Shown in pieces: positions 1 to 8,327 of a stretch of DNA of 64,000 bases. This DNA comes from Deltaproteobacteria bacterium (GTDB lineage Bacteria; Myxococcota_A; UBA9160; JAJDAL01), in the NCBI GenBank assembly GCA_029261875.1, contig JAJDAL010000049.1, forward strand, positions 142,950-206,949, given 5' to 3'. The first letter of the stretch is position 1. Each line of letters begins with the position of its first letter. The notes under the pieces are model-generated. The model worked only from the letters and a program-made list of their open reading frames with translations. It made no database searches and was not told the origin of the DNA. A program made the translations under genes and the position numbers.

Positions 1-1
1 C

Positions 2-625
2 GTACCCGGTTGGCACGCCACGATTTTCGCGCCGTATTTCGTTGCCGGCGCCATTTTTTCGGGCTTTGCCATGGTGCTGACGGTGATGATCCCGGTGCGG
101 CGGATCTACAAGCTCGAGAGCTACATCACCAACTACCACTTCGAGAACATGACTCGCTTCATCCTGCTCACGTCACTCATCGTGGGTTACGCGTACGGGG
201 TCGAGTATTTCATCGCGTGGTATTCGGCGGTGGAGCCGGAACGCACGTCCTTCTGGTACCGCGCCTTTGGCCCTTACTGGATCTCCACGTGGATCATGAT
301 CATCTGTAACGGGGTGGTGCCACAGATCTTCTGGTTCAAGAAGTTCCGCACGCATATCCCGACGATCTTCGTGGTGTCCGTGCTGATCAACATCGGCATG
401 TGGTTCGAGCGGTATGTCATCATCATCACCGGCCTGTCGACCGAGTACAACACGTCCGTCTGGGGCGTCTATACACCCGCACCCGCGGAACTCATCATCA
501 TGGCCGGAAGTTTCGGCTTCTTCTCCATGTTCTTCTTGTTGTTCATCAAGGTCTTCCCGGTGATCGCCATCGCCGAGGTGAAGGAACTCGAAATCCACGC
601 CAAGGCCCATGGAGGGTCCCACTAA
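2..625 (+). CDS. actC: Alternative complex III NrfD-like quinone-binding membrane subunit ActC (5' partial)
   Basis: The gene enters from upstream; its reading frame is open from base 2 and no start codon is visible. The 207 visible residues are the C-terminal part of an NrfD/PsrC-type integral membrane protein with several hydrophobic helices, including a PGWHATIFAPYFVAGA segment and a following helix ending in IPVRR. In alternative complex III this subunit holds a quinol site and passes electrons toward the cytochrome c subunits. The next gene starts inside its stop codon (TAATG), and the four-gene order is that of actC-D-E-F, which supports this over other NrfD relatives. The stop codon is TAA at 623-625. 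Confidence 0.85.
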   Translation, partial: VPGWHATIFAPYFVAGAIFSGFAMVLTVMIPVRRIYKLESYITNYHFENMTRFILLTSLIVGYAYGVEYFIAWYSAVEPERTSFWYRAFGPYWISTWIMIICNGVVPQIFWFKKFRTHIPTIFVVSVLINIGMWFERYVIIITGLSTEYNTSVWGVYTPAPAELIIMAGSFGFFSMFFLLFIKVFPVIAIAEVKELEIHAKAHGGSH

Positions 626-1137
626 TGCCGCTCCTCCTGGGGGTTTACGACAATCCCGCTCACGTCGTCGATTCCATCAAACGACTGCGAAATCGGGGCT
701 TCGAAGACCTCGAAACCTATTCGCCGGCTCCGTTTCCCGAAATCGACGATGCGTTGATCGACAAACCCAGTCCCGTGCGTGCCTTTACGCTCATCGGCGG
801 CTTGCTCGGGGTTGTGACGGGATACGCGCTGACGATCTGGATGTCCTACGACTGGGAACTGCCCGTCGGCGGTAAGCCTTTTGCATCGATACCGCCCTAC
901 ACCATCATCGCCTTCGAGCTCACGATTCTCTTCGGCGGTCTACTCACGGTGCTGGGCTTGTTCTTGATGGGCGGGCTTCCTCACGGACCCTTTGGTGTCA
1001 CGGAGCCCGGCTACAGCAGTCGCTTCTCCGCCGAAGAATTCGGCGTTGCGGTGACGTGCGACGAACGCGATGTCGGTGAAATCGAAGCGCTCATGCGAGC
1101 GAACGGCGCAGGAGATGTAACCCTTGTCGAAGCCTAA
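625..1137 (+). CDS. actD: Alternative complex III subunit ActD (DUF3341 protein)
   Basis: This 170-residue protein has an N-terminal soluble part (MPLLLGVYDNPAHVVDSIKR) and two transmembrane helices, near residues 50-70 and 91-116, followed by a short cytoplasmic tail. This is the ActD/DUF3341 form, a structural membrane subunit of alternative complex III that sits against ActC. The ATG overlaps the actC stop by one base, so translation is probably coupled. The downstream actE start lies inside this gene. I did not use the longer in-frame extension upstream because it would run deep into actC. Confidence 0.85.
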   Translation: MPLLLGVYDNPAHVVDSIKRLRNRGFEDLETYSPAPFPEIDDALIDKPSPVRAFTLIGGLLGVVTGYALTIWMSYDWELPVGGKPFASIPPYTIIAFELTILFGGLLTVLGLFLMGGLPHGPFGVTEPGYSSRFSAEEFGVAVTCDERDVGEIEALMRANGAGDVTLVEA

Positions 1138-1696
1138 GCTGCGCGCAGCCGTAGCGCTCAGTGCGCTAGCGCTCTTCGCCATGGGCTGTTGGGAACAGTG
1201 GTCCGATACCTGGTTCCCGCAAATGAAATGGCAACACACGGTGCAGGCCTTCGAAGCCGTCAATCACAACGGCCAGGTCGAAGGGTTCACTCCGCCCGAG
1301 GGCGCGGTGCCGATCGACGGCGGCGAAGCTCCCGTGTCGACAGGGATGGATGCGGCCTCCGTGGCCGCGGGGGACGCTCTCGTCAATCCGCGGGACCCGA
1401 CGGATTATCGGTCGATTCAAAACGGCAAAGCGCAGTACGACACGTTCTGCGCCACCTGCCACGGCGCAACGGGTTTCGGTGACGGTCCCGTGAGTGCGAT
1501 GGGTTCCCAATCGGGGCCGTTCGCCGGCGTTCTTCCTTTGATCGGTGTGGTCAAAGCGCGCACGGATGGACACATCTACACCACGATCCGCTACGGGCGC
1601 CGACGCATGCCGGCTTACGGTCGCATTCCCGCGGAAGACCGCTGGGACATCGTCAATTACGTGCGCTTCCTGGATTCCAAGGGAGGTCAATTGTGA
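1124..1696 (+). CDS. actE: Alternative complex III monohaem cytochrome c lipoprotein ActE
   Basis: A 190-residue exported cytochrome c. The N-terminus is a lipoprotein signal with the lipobox LFAMGC (Cys22). The haem motif is CATCH at residues 109-113, and a methionine in RRMPAYG (Met162) is the likely distal ligand. I chose the TTG start because a Shine-Dalgarno GGAG stands about nine bases upstream and the protein then begins MSKPKLRAAVAL, a proper signal n-region. The start lies 14 bases inside actD. The protein would take electrons from the complex at the outer face of the inner membrane and pass them to a terminal oxidase. Confidence 0.87.
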   Translation: MSKPKLRAAVALSALALFAMGCWEQWSDTWFPQMKWQHTVQAFEAVNHNGQVEGFTPPEGAVPIDGGEAPVSTGMDAASVAAGDALVNPRDPTDYRSIQNGKAQYDTFCATCHGATGFGDGPVSAMGSQSGPFAGVLPLIGVVKARTDGHIYTTIRYGRRRMPAYGRIPAEDRWDIVNYVRFLDSKGGQL

Positions 1697-2961
1697 GTTC
1701 GGTCGCCGAGCGCGCCAATCCGCGGGCTCTGCCCCAACCGCTGACCACCGTCTGTGCGCTCCTCGCACTGGCGGGAATCGGCGCATTCTTGTGGGGCCTC
1801 GCCAGCGACAAGGAGACGACCTGGATCGCCTTCCACACCAATTACCTGTTCTTCGGTGCGATGGCGCAAGGCGGCTTGATCATCTCGTGCATCTTCGTGA
1901 TCGTCGGCGCGCGTTGGCCCGGGCCCGTGCGGCGAATTGCCGAAGGCCTGGCTGCGTGGGTGCCCGTCACGCTGGTTCTGGGCGTTATCGGCTACTTCGG
2001 TCGCGATGTCATCTACGCGAACTGGTTGGGCCATCCGCCGCCGGGCAAGGAAGCCTGGCTCAACTCCACGCGACTCTACGCTACGGATATCTCGGTCTTC
2101 GCGATCCTCGCGCTGCTCACGGTCGTGTATCTCAAAGCGTCCGTGCGACCGACCCTCAAGGGCGCAGCCGACCGCGCCACCGCGGCCAAGGGGATGTTCG
2201 AAAGCTGGTCGAGCAACTGGCGCGGGGACGAAGAAGAACGCGAGGAATCCGGCCGCCGCATGCGCGTGCTCGCACCCATCATCTGCCTCGTCTTCGCGTT
2301 CGGTTGGACCGCGATCGCCATCGACCAGGTGATGTCCCTCGAACCGACGTGGTTCTCGAATCTGTTCGGCGCCTACTTCGCGTGGGGTGGGTTCTTGACG
2401 GCGGTCGCCGCAACCGCGGTTCTGTGCGTGTGGCACCGCAACGCGCCCGGGTTGGAGGGCGAGTTCACCGAGGCGCGCTTTCACGATCTCGGGAAAATGG
2501 TTTTCGCCTTCTCGGTATTCTGGATGTACCTCTTCTTCTCCCAGTACCTCGTGATCTGGTACGGCAATCTTCCGGAGGAAACCCAGTTCATCCAGGGCCG
2601 TTTGGGATCGCAATTCCTACAGGACACGATCTACTTCGTCGGGGATCGCCTGCGCGAGCCCTACGCCATGGTGACGCTCTCGGTCTGGGTGTGCTGTTGG
2701 ATCATTCCCTTCGTCGTGCTCCTGGGCCAACGGCCCAAGAAGACGCCGGCGATTCTGGGAACGGTCTGCGTGATCCTCATACTCGGGTTTTGGCTCGAAC
2801 GAAACGTTCTGATCTGGCCCTCGCTGCGGCCGGATGATTCCTTCGCCTGGGCGGGGGTCATTCAATTCACGATGGCGGCGGGTTTCTTCGGGGCATTCTC
2901 GCTGGTGTATCTCGTCTACACGCGTGTATTTCCGAGCCTCGCAGTTCCCGAGCGTTCCTAG
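1693..2961 (+). CDS. actF: Alternative complex III second quinone-type membrane subunit ActF
   Basis: A 422-residue polytopic membrane protein with roughly ten helices, matching ActF, the NrfD-related second large membrane subunit of the quinol:cytochrome c oxidoreductase. Its GTG start overlaps the actE TGA (GTGA), and a purine-rich GGGAGG lies just upstream. A charged cytoplasmic loop (EEEREESGRRM, around residue 180) separates the two halves. Unlike many act operons, no cytochrome oxidase genes follow; the next gene is a rhomboid protease with its own apparent promoter. Confidence 0.85.
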   Translation: MSSVAERANPRALPQPLTTVCALLALAGIGAFLWGLASDKETTWIAFHTNYLFFGAMAQGGLIISCIFVIVGARWPGPVRRIAEGLAAWVPVTLVLGVIGYFGRDVIYANWLGHPPPGKEAWLNSTRLYATDISVFAILALLTVVYLKASVRPTLKGAADRATAAKGMFESWSSNWRGDEEEREESGRRMRVLAPIICLVFAFGWTAIAIDQVMSLEPTWFSNLFGAYFAWGGFLTAVAATAVLCVWHRNAPGLEGEFTEARFHDLGKMVFAFSVFWMYLFFSQYLVIWYGNLPEETQFIQGRLGSQFLQDTIYFVGDRLREPYAMVTLSVWVCCWIIPFVVLLGQRPKKTPAILGTVCVILILGFWLERNVLIWPSLRPDDSFAWAGVIQFTMAAGFFGAFSLVYLVYTRVFPSLAVPERS

Positions 2962-2979
2962 AGGCCCCACGCAACCTGC

Positions 2980-2985
2980 TAGGCT
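2980..2985 (+). promoter_or_regulatory. Leaderless-type -10 box of the rhomboid gene
   Basis: TAGGCT is followed by six bases and then the GTG start, with no Shine-Dalgarno between them. A transcription start at normal distance would fall on or next to the GTG. No clear -35 is visible. Confidence 0.35.
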
Positions 2986-2991
2986 TGCCGG

Positions 2992-4407
2992 GTGAGCGGA
3001 CCGGGCCTGGTAACCCAACCGATCGAATTCCGCCTGCGCGGAGGGCGCGGAAGCGTCGCTCTCCACGAAAGTGGCATCCGCCACCCCGCTTCGGTGTTCT
3101 CGCGGCGGGAAACCTTCACTGATTACCGCGACATCACCCACATCGCGGACGGGGCGCAGTCCCTGCGACTCGCCAACTCCCGTTCGGTCTACATTCTCCC
3201 CCGAAGTTGGTTCACGGATCCTGACGGCGCGGATCGGCTCCTGGTGGCGCTTCGAGGGCGGATCTTTCGCCAACCCGGGGGATCGGAGCAACTCCAGCGC
3301 ATGAACGACGTGGAGCGTCTCAGTCGCGCTTCTGCTGCGCCGCTCCTGGCGACGCGGATCCTCGCCTTCGCCTGTGTTGTCGCCTACGTGTTGATGTGGC
3401 TGCGGGGACCCATCTTCTTCGAAATGGGATTCATGAACGACGTCCTGGTCGACGCGGGAGAAACCTGGCGCCTGGTGACCGCAAATCTGGTGCATTGGTA
3501 CCCGGGGTTTCCCTACCACCTGGCGCTCAACGTTCTCGGCATCCTGGCGCTTGGGTCCTTCACGGAGCGGGCGCTGGGTTCCGGCCGGACTTGGTTCGTG
3601 CTGGCGGTCTCGGGGCTGGTTGCGACGTGGGTGAGCGGCTGGGTGGGGCCCGTCAAAGCGTTCGGTGCGTCGGGAATGGTTTTCGGATTGGTGGGAGCGC
3701 TGCTGTGGCTCGAGTTCCGTTGTGTCGCCGAACTTCCGGCGGGCTGGCGCGTGCCCCGCGGCTTGTTGCTGGGCGCGCTGGCCGTCGATCTGTTGATCGG
3801 CGCGGTGGTCCCCTTCGTCGGGGGAGCGGCCCACGTGGGCGGTCTCGTTGCCGGAGTGGGGGCCGGCGCCCTGGTGGCTCGGGGCGGTCTTCGTCGGGAG
3901 CCTACGCCGAGGCTACTCGCACTGACCAACGCCGCGACGCTGGCGCTGGTGTTCCTGTCCGTATTCGCCATGGGGCGGGCCCTGGTGGGGGATCCGGGCG
4001 TGCTGGCCAAGCGGGGACAGCGGTTGCTCGAGCACGCGGATGTCCCGCCGGTGTTCTTGAACAACTACGCGTGGTTCATCGCAACCGAAGGACAACCCGA
4101 CCCAAGGGAGGTCGATGTCGCGTTGACCCTGGCCGAACGCGCGGTCGAGGCGACGGAGTCACTCGACCCGAACTCGCTCGATACCTTGGCGGAACTCCAA
4201 TATCTGGCGGGGTTCGAAGAGCGCGCGGTCAAGACGATCGAACGCGCCATCCAGCTGGCTCCCGGGGTCGGCTATTTCCGCGAACAGAAACGGCGCTTCA
4301 CGGGCGAGCGGGAATGGGACGATCGGCCCGAGGAGCCGCAGGATCCGGAGCTTCCGATGGAACCCGAGCGTCTGTACGACGAACAGGCGCCTGCAATCAG
4401 CGTCTGA
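2992..4407 (+). CDS. Rhomboid intramembrane serine protease with N-terminal PH-like and C-terminal TPR-like regions
   Basis: The 471-residue protein has three parts. Residues 1-100 are soluble and beta-rich, resembling a bacterial PH-like domain. Residues 115-330 are a six-helix rhomboid core with the GASG catalytic loop (Ser227 in AFGASGMVFG) and the catalytic His281 in AAHVGGLVAG; an HLALN segment supplies the usual His/Asn on the second helix. Residues 350-450 look like one or two TPR-type helical repeats (LNNYAWFIATEG, LAERAVEATESLDPNS). The dyad is complete, so the protease is probably active; its substrate is unknown. It is not an obvious rhombosortase. The 3' end overlaps the convergent MBL-fold gene by 11 bases. 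Confidence 0.85.
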   Translation: MSGPGLVTQPIEFRLRGGRGSVALHESGIRHPASVFSRRETFTDYRDITHIADGAQSLRLANSRSVYILPRSWFTDPDGADRLLVALRGRIFRQPGGSEQLQRMNDVERLSRASAAPLLATRILAFACVVAYVLMWLRGPIFFEMGFMNDVLVDAGETWRLVTANLVHWYPGFPYHLALNVLGILALGSFTERALGSGRTWFVLAVSGLVATWVSGWVGPVKAFGASGMVFGLVGALLWLEFRCVAELPAGWRVPRGLLLGALAVDLLIGAVVPFVGGAAHVGGLVAGVGAGALVARGGLRREPTPRLLALTNAATLALVFLSVFAMGRALVGDPGVLAKRGQRLLEHADVPPVFLNNYAWFIATEGQPDPREVDVALTLAERAVEATESLDPNSLDTLAELQYLAGFEERAVKTIERAIQLAPGVGYFREQKRRFTGEREWDDRPEEPQDPELPMEPERLYDEQAPAISV

Positions 4408-5359
4408 CGATGTCTCCATCCGCCGCGATCACCACGCGCCCCGAGTAGGTTTCCGCGACGACGCGCTCGAATTGAAAGTCGAACAGCGGTGGAGGCCGCA
4501 GGCGAACCAACGCCAGAGTTCCAACCTGGGCGCGTTCGGCGATGGCACCGATGTCGTGGAGCGAGGTGTGGAGGGCGGCTTCGCGGCGCAAGCGTTCGGC
4601 GTTGTCACCGCCGGCCTCGATCGCGGCGTCGATCGAACGCGCCGAGACGGCTTCGTGAACCAGGATGTCGGATCCCGCCGCGAGGCGTTCGAGTTCGGTT
4701 GCCCCCCAACCCACACCGCTGACCACCGCGGACGCCTGTTTGGCTTCGAAGCGATAGGCGAGGGCGGGAAGCGGACCGCCCGGAAGCGGAACCGCCCGAA
4801 TCGTGAGGTCGCCACGGGTTTCCGAAAAATCGGCTTCGACTTCGGTGACGTCGAAGGCCGCTCCATCCGTGGGCAGCCCGAGGCTTTGGGCGCGCGCCGA
4901 TACGCCGATGCGGTGCGCGGCAGTCAGCGCATCCACCAGCTCGCGCGTTCCGCGCGGTCCCACCACGCGAAGGGGGGTTGTTCGCGGCGCGAGCCAACCG
5001 GTCAGCAAGAGATCGTCGAGACCGACCGTGTTCTCGGGAAGCAGGCTCGTCAGGTAAACGGTTCCCGGTTGGTCGATGGGAATCTCGGAAGCGCGCAGGG
5101 CTTCTGCAACCGCGCGCCCGGCGTCCACCAGCGCGATCTCTTCCCCCATACCGATGGCCACGCACGGTCCGAGCCGCTGGTGGTTCTCGTAGCTGCTCCC
5201 GGTTCCGACCGCGACGACGGTCAGCTTCTCGAAGACCCGCGGTTCGAGGCCTTCGACGCCGGCGGCATACTCCTGGCGATGCCACTCGGCGACGGTGGCG
5301 ATCCAGCCGCCGAACAAGAACACTCCGAACAGAATCATCAAGGGCACGCGTAATTTCAT
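4397..5359 (-). CDS. Degenerate metallo-beta-lactamase-fold membrane-anchored protein
   Basis: The 320-residue protein has an N-terminal membrane anchor (residues 4-22) and an RNase Z-like MBL fold. The strand before the metal site ends in IALVDAG, but the expected HxHxDH motif is replaced by TSLLPEN (residues 104-110). The YSGDT-like strand reads VVSGVGWGA and the final THFSPR-like motif reads VRLRPPP. Only an HTS..D segment (His264) resembles the family. It therefore cannot bind two zinc ions in the usual way and is probably not a hydrolase. Its ATG is two bases after the purU stop, so the two genes are co-transcribed. A longer in-frame upstream extension is a purU shadow. Confidence 0.7.
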   Translation of the reverse strand: MKLRVPLMILFGVFLFGGWIATVAEWHRQEYAAGVEGLEPRVFEKLTVVAVGTGSSYENHQRLGPCVAIGMGEEIALVDAGRAVAEALRASEIPIDQPGTVYLTSLLPENTVGLDDLLLTGWLAPRTTPLRVVGPRGTRELVDALTAAHRIGVSARAQSLGLPTDGAAFDVTEVEADFSETRGDLTIRAVPLPGGPLPALAYRFEAKQASAVVSGVGWGATELERLAAGSDILVHEAVSARSIDAAIEAGGDNAERLRREAALHTSLHDIGAIAERAQVGTLALVRLRPPPLFDFQFERVVAETYSGRVVIAADGDIVRR

Positions 5360-5361
5360 CG

Positions 5362-6231
5362 CTAGGCAAACACCACGGTTTTGTTGTCGTATACCAGAAC
5401 TCGGTCTTCGATGTGCCAGCGCACGGCGCGTGCCAGAACGGTCCGTTCGAGGTCGCGTCCCTTGCGAACGAGGTCGGCCGCGGTATCGCGGTGGGTCGTG
5501 CGCACGACGTCTTGCTCGATGATGGGGCCTTCGTCGAGCTCCGACGTGGCGTAATGCGCGGTTGCGCCAATCAGCTTCACGCCGCGCTCGTAGGCTTGGT
5601 GATAGGGCTTGCCGCCGGTAAAGGCGGGCAGGAACGAGTGATGGATGTTGATGATTCGGTTGGGGTAGTGGCCGATCAGGTCTTCTGTCACCACTTGCAT
5701 GTAGCGGGCCAGCACGACGAGGTCGATCTGTTTGGAATCGAGCAATTCGATCTCGCGCGCTTCTTGCTCGCGCTTGGTCTGCTTCGTGATGGGAAACACG
5801 TGAAAATCGATCCCGAATTGTCGCGCCACGGATTCGAGCTCGGGATGGTTGCTCACGACCAGCGGAATCTCGCATTCGAGTTCGCCCGACCGATGGCGCC
5901 AGAGTAAATCGAACAGGCAGTGGTCGTAGCGGGAGACGAAAAGTGCGATCCGCTTGCGCTCGTTCGCGTAGGCGAGTCGCCATCCCATTTCGAAGCGCTG
6001 GGCGACCTCTTCGATCCCGGCCTCGAGGCTGACGCGGTCCGTGTGGATTTCCGACAGGTCGAATCGGATGCGCTGAAAGAACTGTCCCGCGATGGTGTCC
6101 GTGTGCTGGTCGGCGTCGAGGATGTTGGCGCCGTGACCGTAGAGCAGCTGTGCCAGAGCCGCGACGATCCCGCGACGGTCCGCACAGGTGACGTGCAACA
6201 CAGCGGTTTTGGCGGGTTTTTCGGAACTCAC
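5362..6231 (-). CDS. purU: Formyltetrahydrofolate deformylase
   Basis: The 289-residue protein has an N-terminal ACT domain (about residues 8-90, HVTCADRRGIVAALA) and a C-terminal formyltransferase-type domain with the catalytic segments INIHHSFLPAF and ELDEGPII. PurU hydrolyses 10-formyltetrahydrofolate to formate and tetrahydrofolate, balancing one-carbon units and supplying formate for PurT-type purine synthesis. Length and motif spacing match the family. It starts with GTG, preceded eight bases upstream by TAGACT and without a Shine-Dalgarno. It is the first gene of a two-gene unit with the degenerate MBL-fold gene. Confidence 0.95.
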   Translation of the reverse strand: MSSEKPAKTAVLHVTCADRRGIVAALAQLLYGHGANILDADQHTDTIAGQFFQRIRFDLSEIHTDRVSLEAGIEEVAQRFEMGWRLAYANERKRIALFVSRYDHCLFDLLWRHRSGELECEIPLVVSNHPELESVARQFGIDFHVFPITKQTKREQEAREIELLDSKQIDLVVLARYMQVVTEDLIGHYPNRIINIHHSFLPAFTGGKPYHQAYERGVKLIGATAHYATSELDEGPIIEQDVVRTTHRDTAADLVRKGRDLERTVLARAVRWHIEDRVLVYDNKTVVFA

Positions 6232-6239
6232 GGCGACTC

Positions 6240-6245
6240 AGTCTA
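6240..6245 (-). promoter_or_regulatory. Probable -10 box of purU
   Basis: Read on the minus strand this is TAGACT, eight bases before the GTG start. It fits the near-leaderless arrangement seen at several other genes in this window. Confidence 0.3.
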
Positions 6246-6334
6246 GCAACCCGTCGAGGGGCCGGCGGGCGCGTCTTGCCGGGGTAGAGGCGAAGGCTCT
6301 AGCCCCCACCGGGACCTTCCGATAAGTTGCGGCT

Positions 6335-6666
6335 AGGGGACATCACTCATCTCCGAGTCTCGTGCTGAGGGCCTTCAAAGTGGGGGTCCGAGCGGGGCGA
6401 CCCGGACCGGTGGTATCGGCGACCGCCATACAGTCACGGGGTAAGCGGTAGGGTCTGGGCCCCGCCGCCCGTATCCACGCCGAGACGGAGGTACATGAAT
6501 TGTCAAAACGCAACTCTACGGCGAGTGAGGTGGCGACGTCTTAGCCACGTCGATTCGCTGATTCGTCTCGATGTGGACCTGGGACGTTGTCCCAGTACCA
6601 CCGATCCCGGGAGCGCGGGTGCCGTAGCCGCATCGGGTCACCGGACCCGCTCCCGGGATTTTTTTG
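6335..6666 (+). ncRNA. Structured non-coding RNA candidate, 6S-like rod plus two 3' hairpins
   Basis: No credible protein fits this 440-base gap. Bases 6351-6490 fold as a long rod. CTCCG and TCTCG (6351-6362, with an AG bulge) pair with CGAGACGGAG (6481-6490). GTGG (6380-6383) can pair with CCAC (6474-6477). GCGGGGC (6392-6398) pairs with GCCCCGC (6459-6465). GACCC (6399-6403) pairs with GGGTC (6451-6455), and a GGTGGT/ACCGCC hairpin caps it. An asymmetric 18-nt bubble (6363-6380) above the closing stem recalls 6S RNA. A CTGGGAC-GTT-GTCCCAG hairpin and a strong terminator follow. The 5' end is a guess from a TAAGTT box at 6323. The 6S identity is only a suggestion. Confidence 0.42.
6604..6666 (+). 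terminator. Strong rho-independent terminator
   Basis: The arm ATCCCGGGAG (6604-6613) pairs perfectly with CTCCCGGGAT (6650-6659). After a two-base bulge the stem extends with CGGGT/ACCCG, and a run of seven T follows. It lies directly upstream of the acyl-CoA synthetase gene, so a plus-strand transcript must end here. This is the main reason to suspect an RNA gene in the gap. Confidence 0.85.
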
Positions 6667-6672
6667 TGCGCG

Positions 6673-6678
6673 TATAAT
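6673..6678 (+). promoter_or_regulatory. Consensus -10 box of the acyl-CoA synthetase gene (leaderless type)
   Basis: A perfect TATAAT lies six bases before the ATG, just after the terminator T-run. Transcription starting at the usual distance would begin on the A of the ATG. No Shine-Dalgarno is present between box and start. The -35 region falls in the terminator stem and is not consensus. Confidence 0.5.
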
Positions 6679-6684
6679 GCGCCC

Positions 6685-8319
6685 ATGAGCGAAATCGTCC
6701 CCTCTCCCAATCGGGATCCCCAGTCTCCCATCGCGCTGCTCGAGCGCACTTTGCGTGTCTTCCCCAACAAGACCGCTGTCATCTACGGCGATCAACGCTG
6801 GAGCTACGCGGATTTCGGCCGCGAAGTCGGCCGTATGGCGGGTGCTCTGCAACGCGCGGGTGTGGAGCCGGGGGACCGCGTCGCGGTGCTGGCGCCGAAC
6901 GTTCCGGAAATGCTCGTGGCGCACTTCGCGGTTCTCGCCATTCGCGCCGCCCTGGTGGCGATCAACACGCGCCTGTCGGGCGGGGACGTGGGCTACATCC
7001 TCGATCATTGCGGCGCGAAAGTGGCGTTCGTCGATCCGGAACTGGCGCCCGTGGTCTCGGACGCCCAGGCGACGATGAAGTCCACGCCCCGATTCGTGAA
7101 TCTCGAGGACCCCGTGGCGGGGATACTCGGCAAACCGCTGGATGGGCCCAGCTACGCGGAGTTCGTCGACGGGGCTCCGGTTCTCGAGGTGCGAAACGAC
7201 CTCGACGACGAAGACCGGATTACGTCCATCAACTACACGTCGGGCACCACCGGGCGTCCGAAAGGCGTCATGTACACGCACCGGGGAGCGTATTTGAACG
7301 CACTCGGGGAAATGTTGGTCCACAAGCTGGAACGCGACTCCGTCTACCTGTGGACCCTGCCGCTGTTTCACTGCAACGGTTGGTGTTTTCCCTGGGCCGT
7401 GACCGCGGCGGGCGCGGCCCATGTGATGTTGCGCGGTGTCGATCCCGCGGAGATCTTGCGTTTGATCGCGCAGGAGAACGTCACGCATTTCAACGGGGCG
7501 CCGACCGTCTTACTGATGCTCTCCGAAGCGCCGGAAGCGAAGGGCGTGCGTTTCGACCCCGAAGTCCGGGTGGCGACCGGCGGAGCGCCGCCGTCGCCCA
7601 CCTTGTTGGCCCGCATGGCGGAATTGGGCGTGCGGGTGAATCACATCTACGGACTCACGGAGACCTACGGCCCGCACACGGTTTGCGAGTTGCAACCCGA
7701 GTGGGAAGACCTCGAGATCGAGAGCAAAGCGCGCGTGATGGCACGCCAGGGCGTTCCGTATCACATCGCCACCCATCTGCGCGTGGTGGACAGCGCGCTG
7801 CGCGACGTTCCCGCCGATGCCAAGACCATGGGCGAGGTGGTGATGCGTGGAAACAACGTGATGAAGGGTTATTTCAACGATCCCGAAGCGACCGCCAAGG
7901 CCTTCGAGGGCGGTTGGTTCCATTCCGGAGACATCGGTGTGATGCATCCCGATGGCTACATCGAGCTGCGGGATCGCAAGAAGGACATCATCATCAGCGG
8001 CGGAGAGAACATCTCGACCATTGAAGTCGAGCACACCGTCGTCAAACACCCGGCGATCCTCGAATGCGCGGTGGTGGCGAGCCCGGATGAAAAATGGGGC
8101 GAGGTCCCGAAGGTCTTCGCCACCCTGAAGCCCGGTGAGGACGTCACGGAGGCCGACGTCATCGCGTTTTGCCGAGAGCGCCTGGCCCACTTCAAATGCC
8201 CCAAGGCCGTGGAGTTCGGAGAACTTCCCAAGACGGCGACCGGAAAAATCCAAAAATTCCGATTGCGCGAGAAAGAGTGGGCGGGCTACGAAAAGCGCGT
8301 GCACGGTGGAACTTCATAG
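6685..8319 (+). CDS. Acyl-CoA synthetase / AMP-forming fatty acid-CoA ligase
   Basis: A 544-residue ANL-superfamily enzyme. The P-loop-like AMP-binding motif YTSGTTGRPKGV is at residues 184-195, and the C-terminal lysine in TGKIQKFR (Lys521) is the residue that contacts the adenylate. The LPLFHCNGW segment is typical of the medium-chain and methylmercaptopropionate (DmdB-like) CoA ligases. It activates a carboxylic acid with ATP to its CoA thioester in the cytoplasm; the exact chain length cannot be read from sequence. I chose the ATG because it lies six bases after TATAAT; an in-frame TTG 21 bases upstream would overlap that box. Acyl-CoA dehydrogenases and an enoyl-CoA hydratase elsewhere in the window suggest fatty-acid breakdown. 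Confidence 0.9.
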   Translation: MSEIVPSPNRDPQSPIALLERTLRVFPNKTAVIYGDQRWSYADFGREVGRMAGALQRAGVEPGDRVAVLAPNVPEMLVAHFAVLAIRAALVAINTRLSGGDVGYILDHCGAKVAFVDPELAPVVSDAQATMKSTPRFVNLEDPVAGILGKPLDGPSYAEFVDGAPVLEVRNDLDDEDRITSINYTSGTTGRPKGVMYTHRGAYLNALGEMLVHKLERDSVYLWTLPLFHCNGWCFPWAVTAAGAAHVMLRGVDPAEILRLIAQENVTHFNGAPTVLLMLSEAPEAKGVRFDPEVRVATGGAPPSPTLLARMAELGVRVNHIYGLTETYGPHTVCELQPEWEDLEIESKARVMARQGVPYHIATHLRVVDSALRDVPADAKTMGEVVMRGNNVMKGYFNDPEATAKAFEGGWFHSGDIGVMHPDGYIELRDRKKDIIISGGENISTIEVEHTVVKHPAILECAVVASPDEKWGEVPKVFATLKPGEDVTEADVIAFCRERLAHFKCPKAVEFGELPKTATGKIQKFRLREKEWAGYEKRVHGGTS

Positions 8320-8327
8320 CGTCTCCC

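Noticed and set aside
6495..6677. A 60-residue plus-strand frame within the non-coding gap
   Set aside because: It runs through the terminator stem, has no ribosome-binding site and no sensible composition; the gap is better explained by RNA structure.
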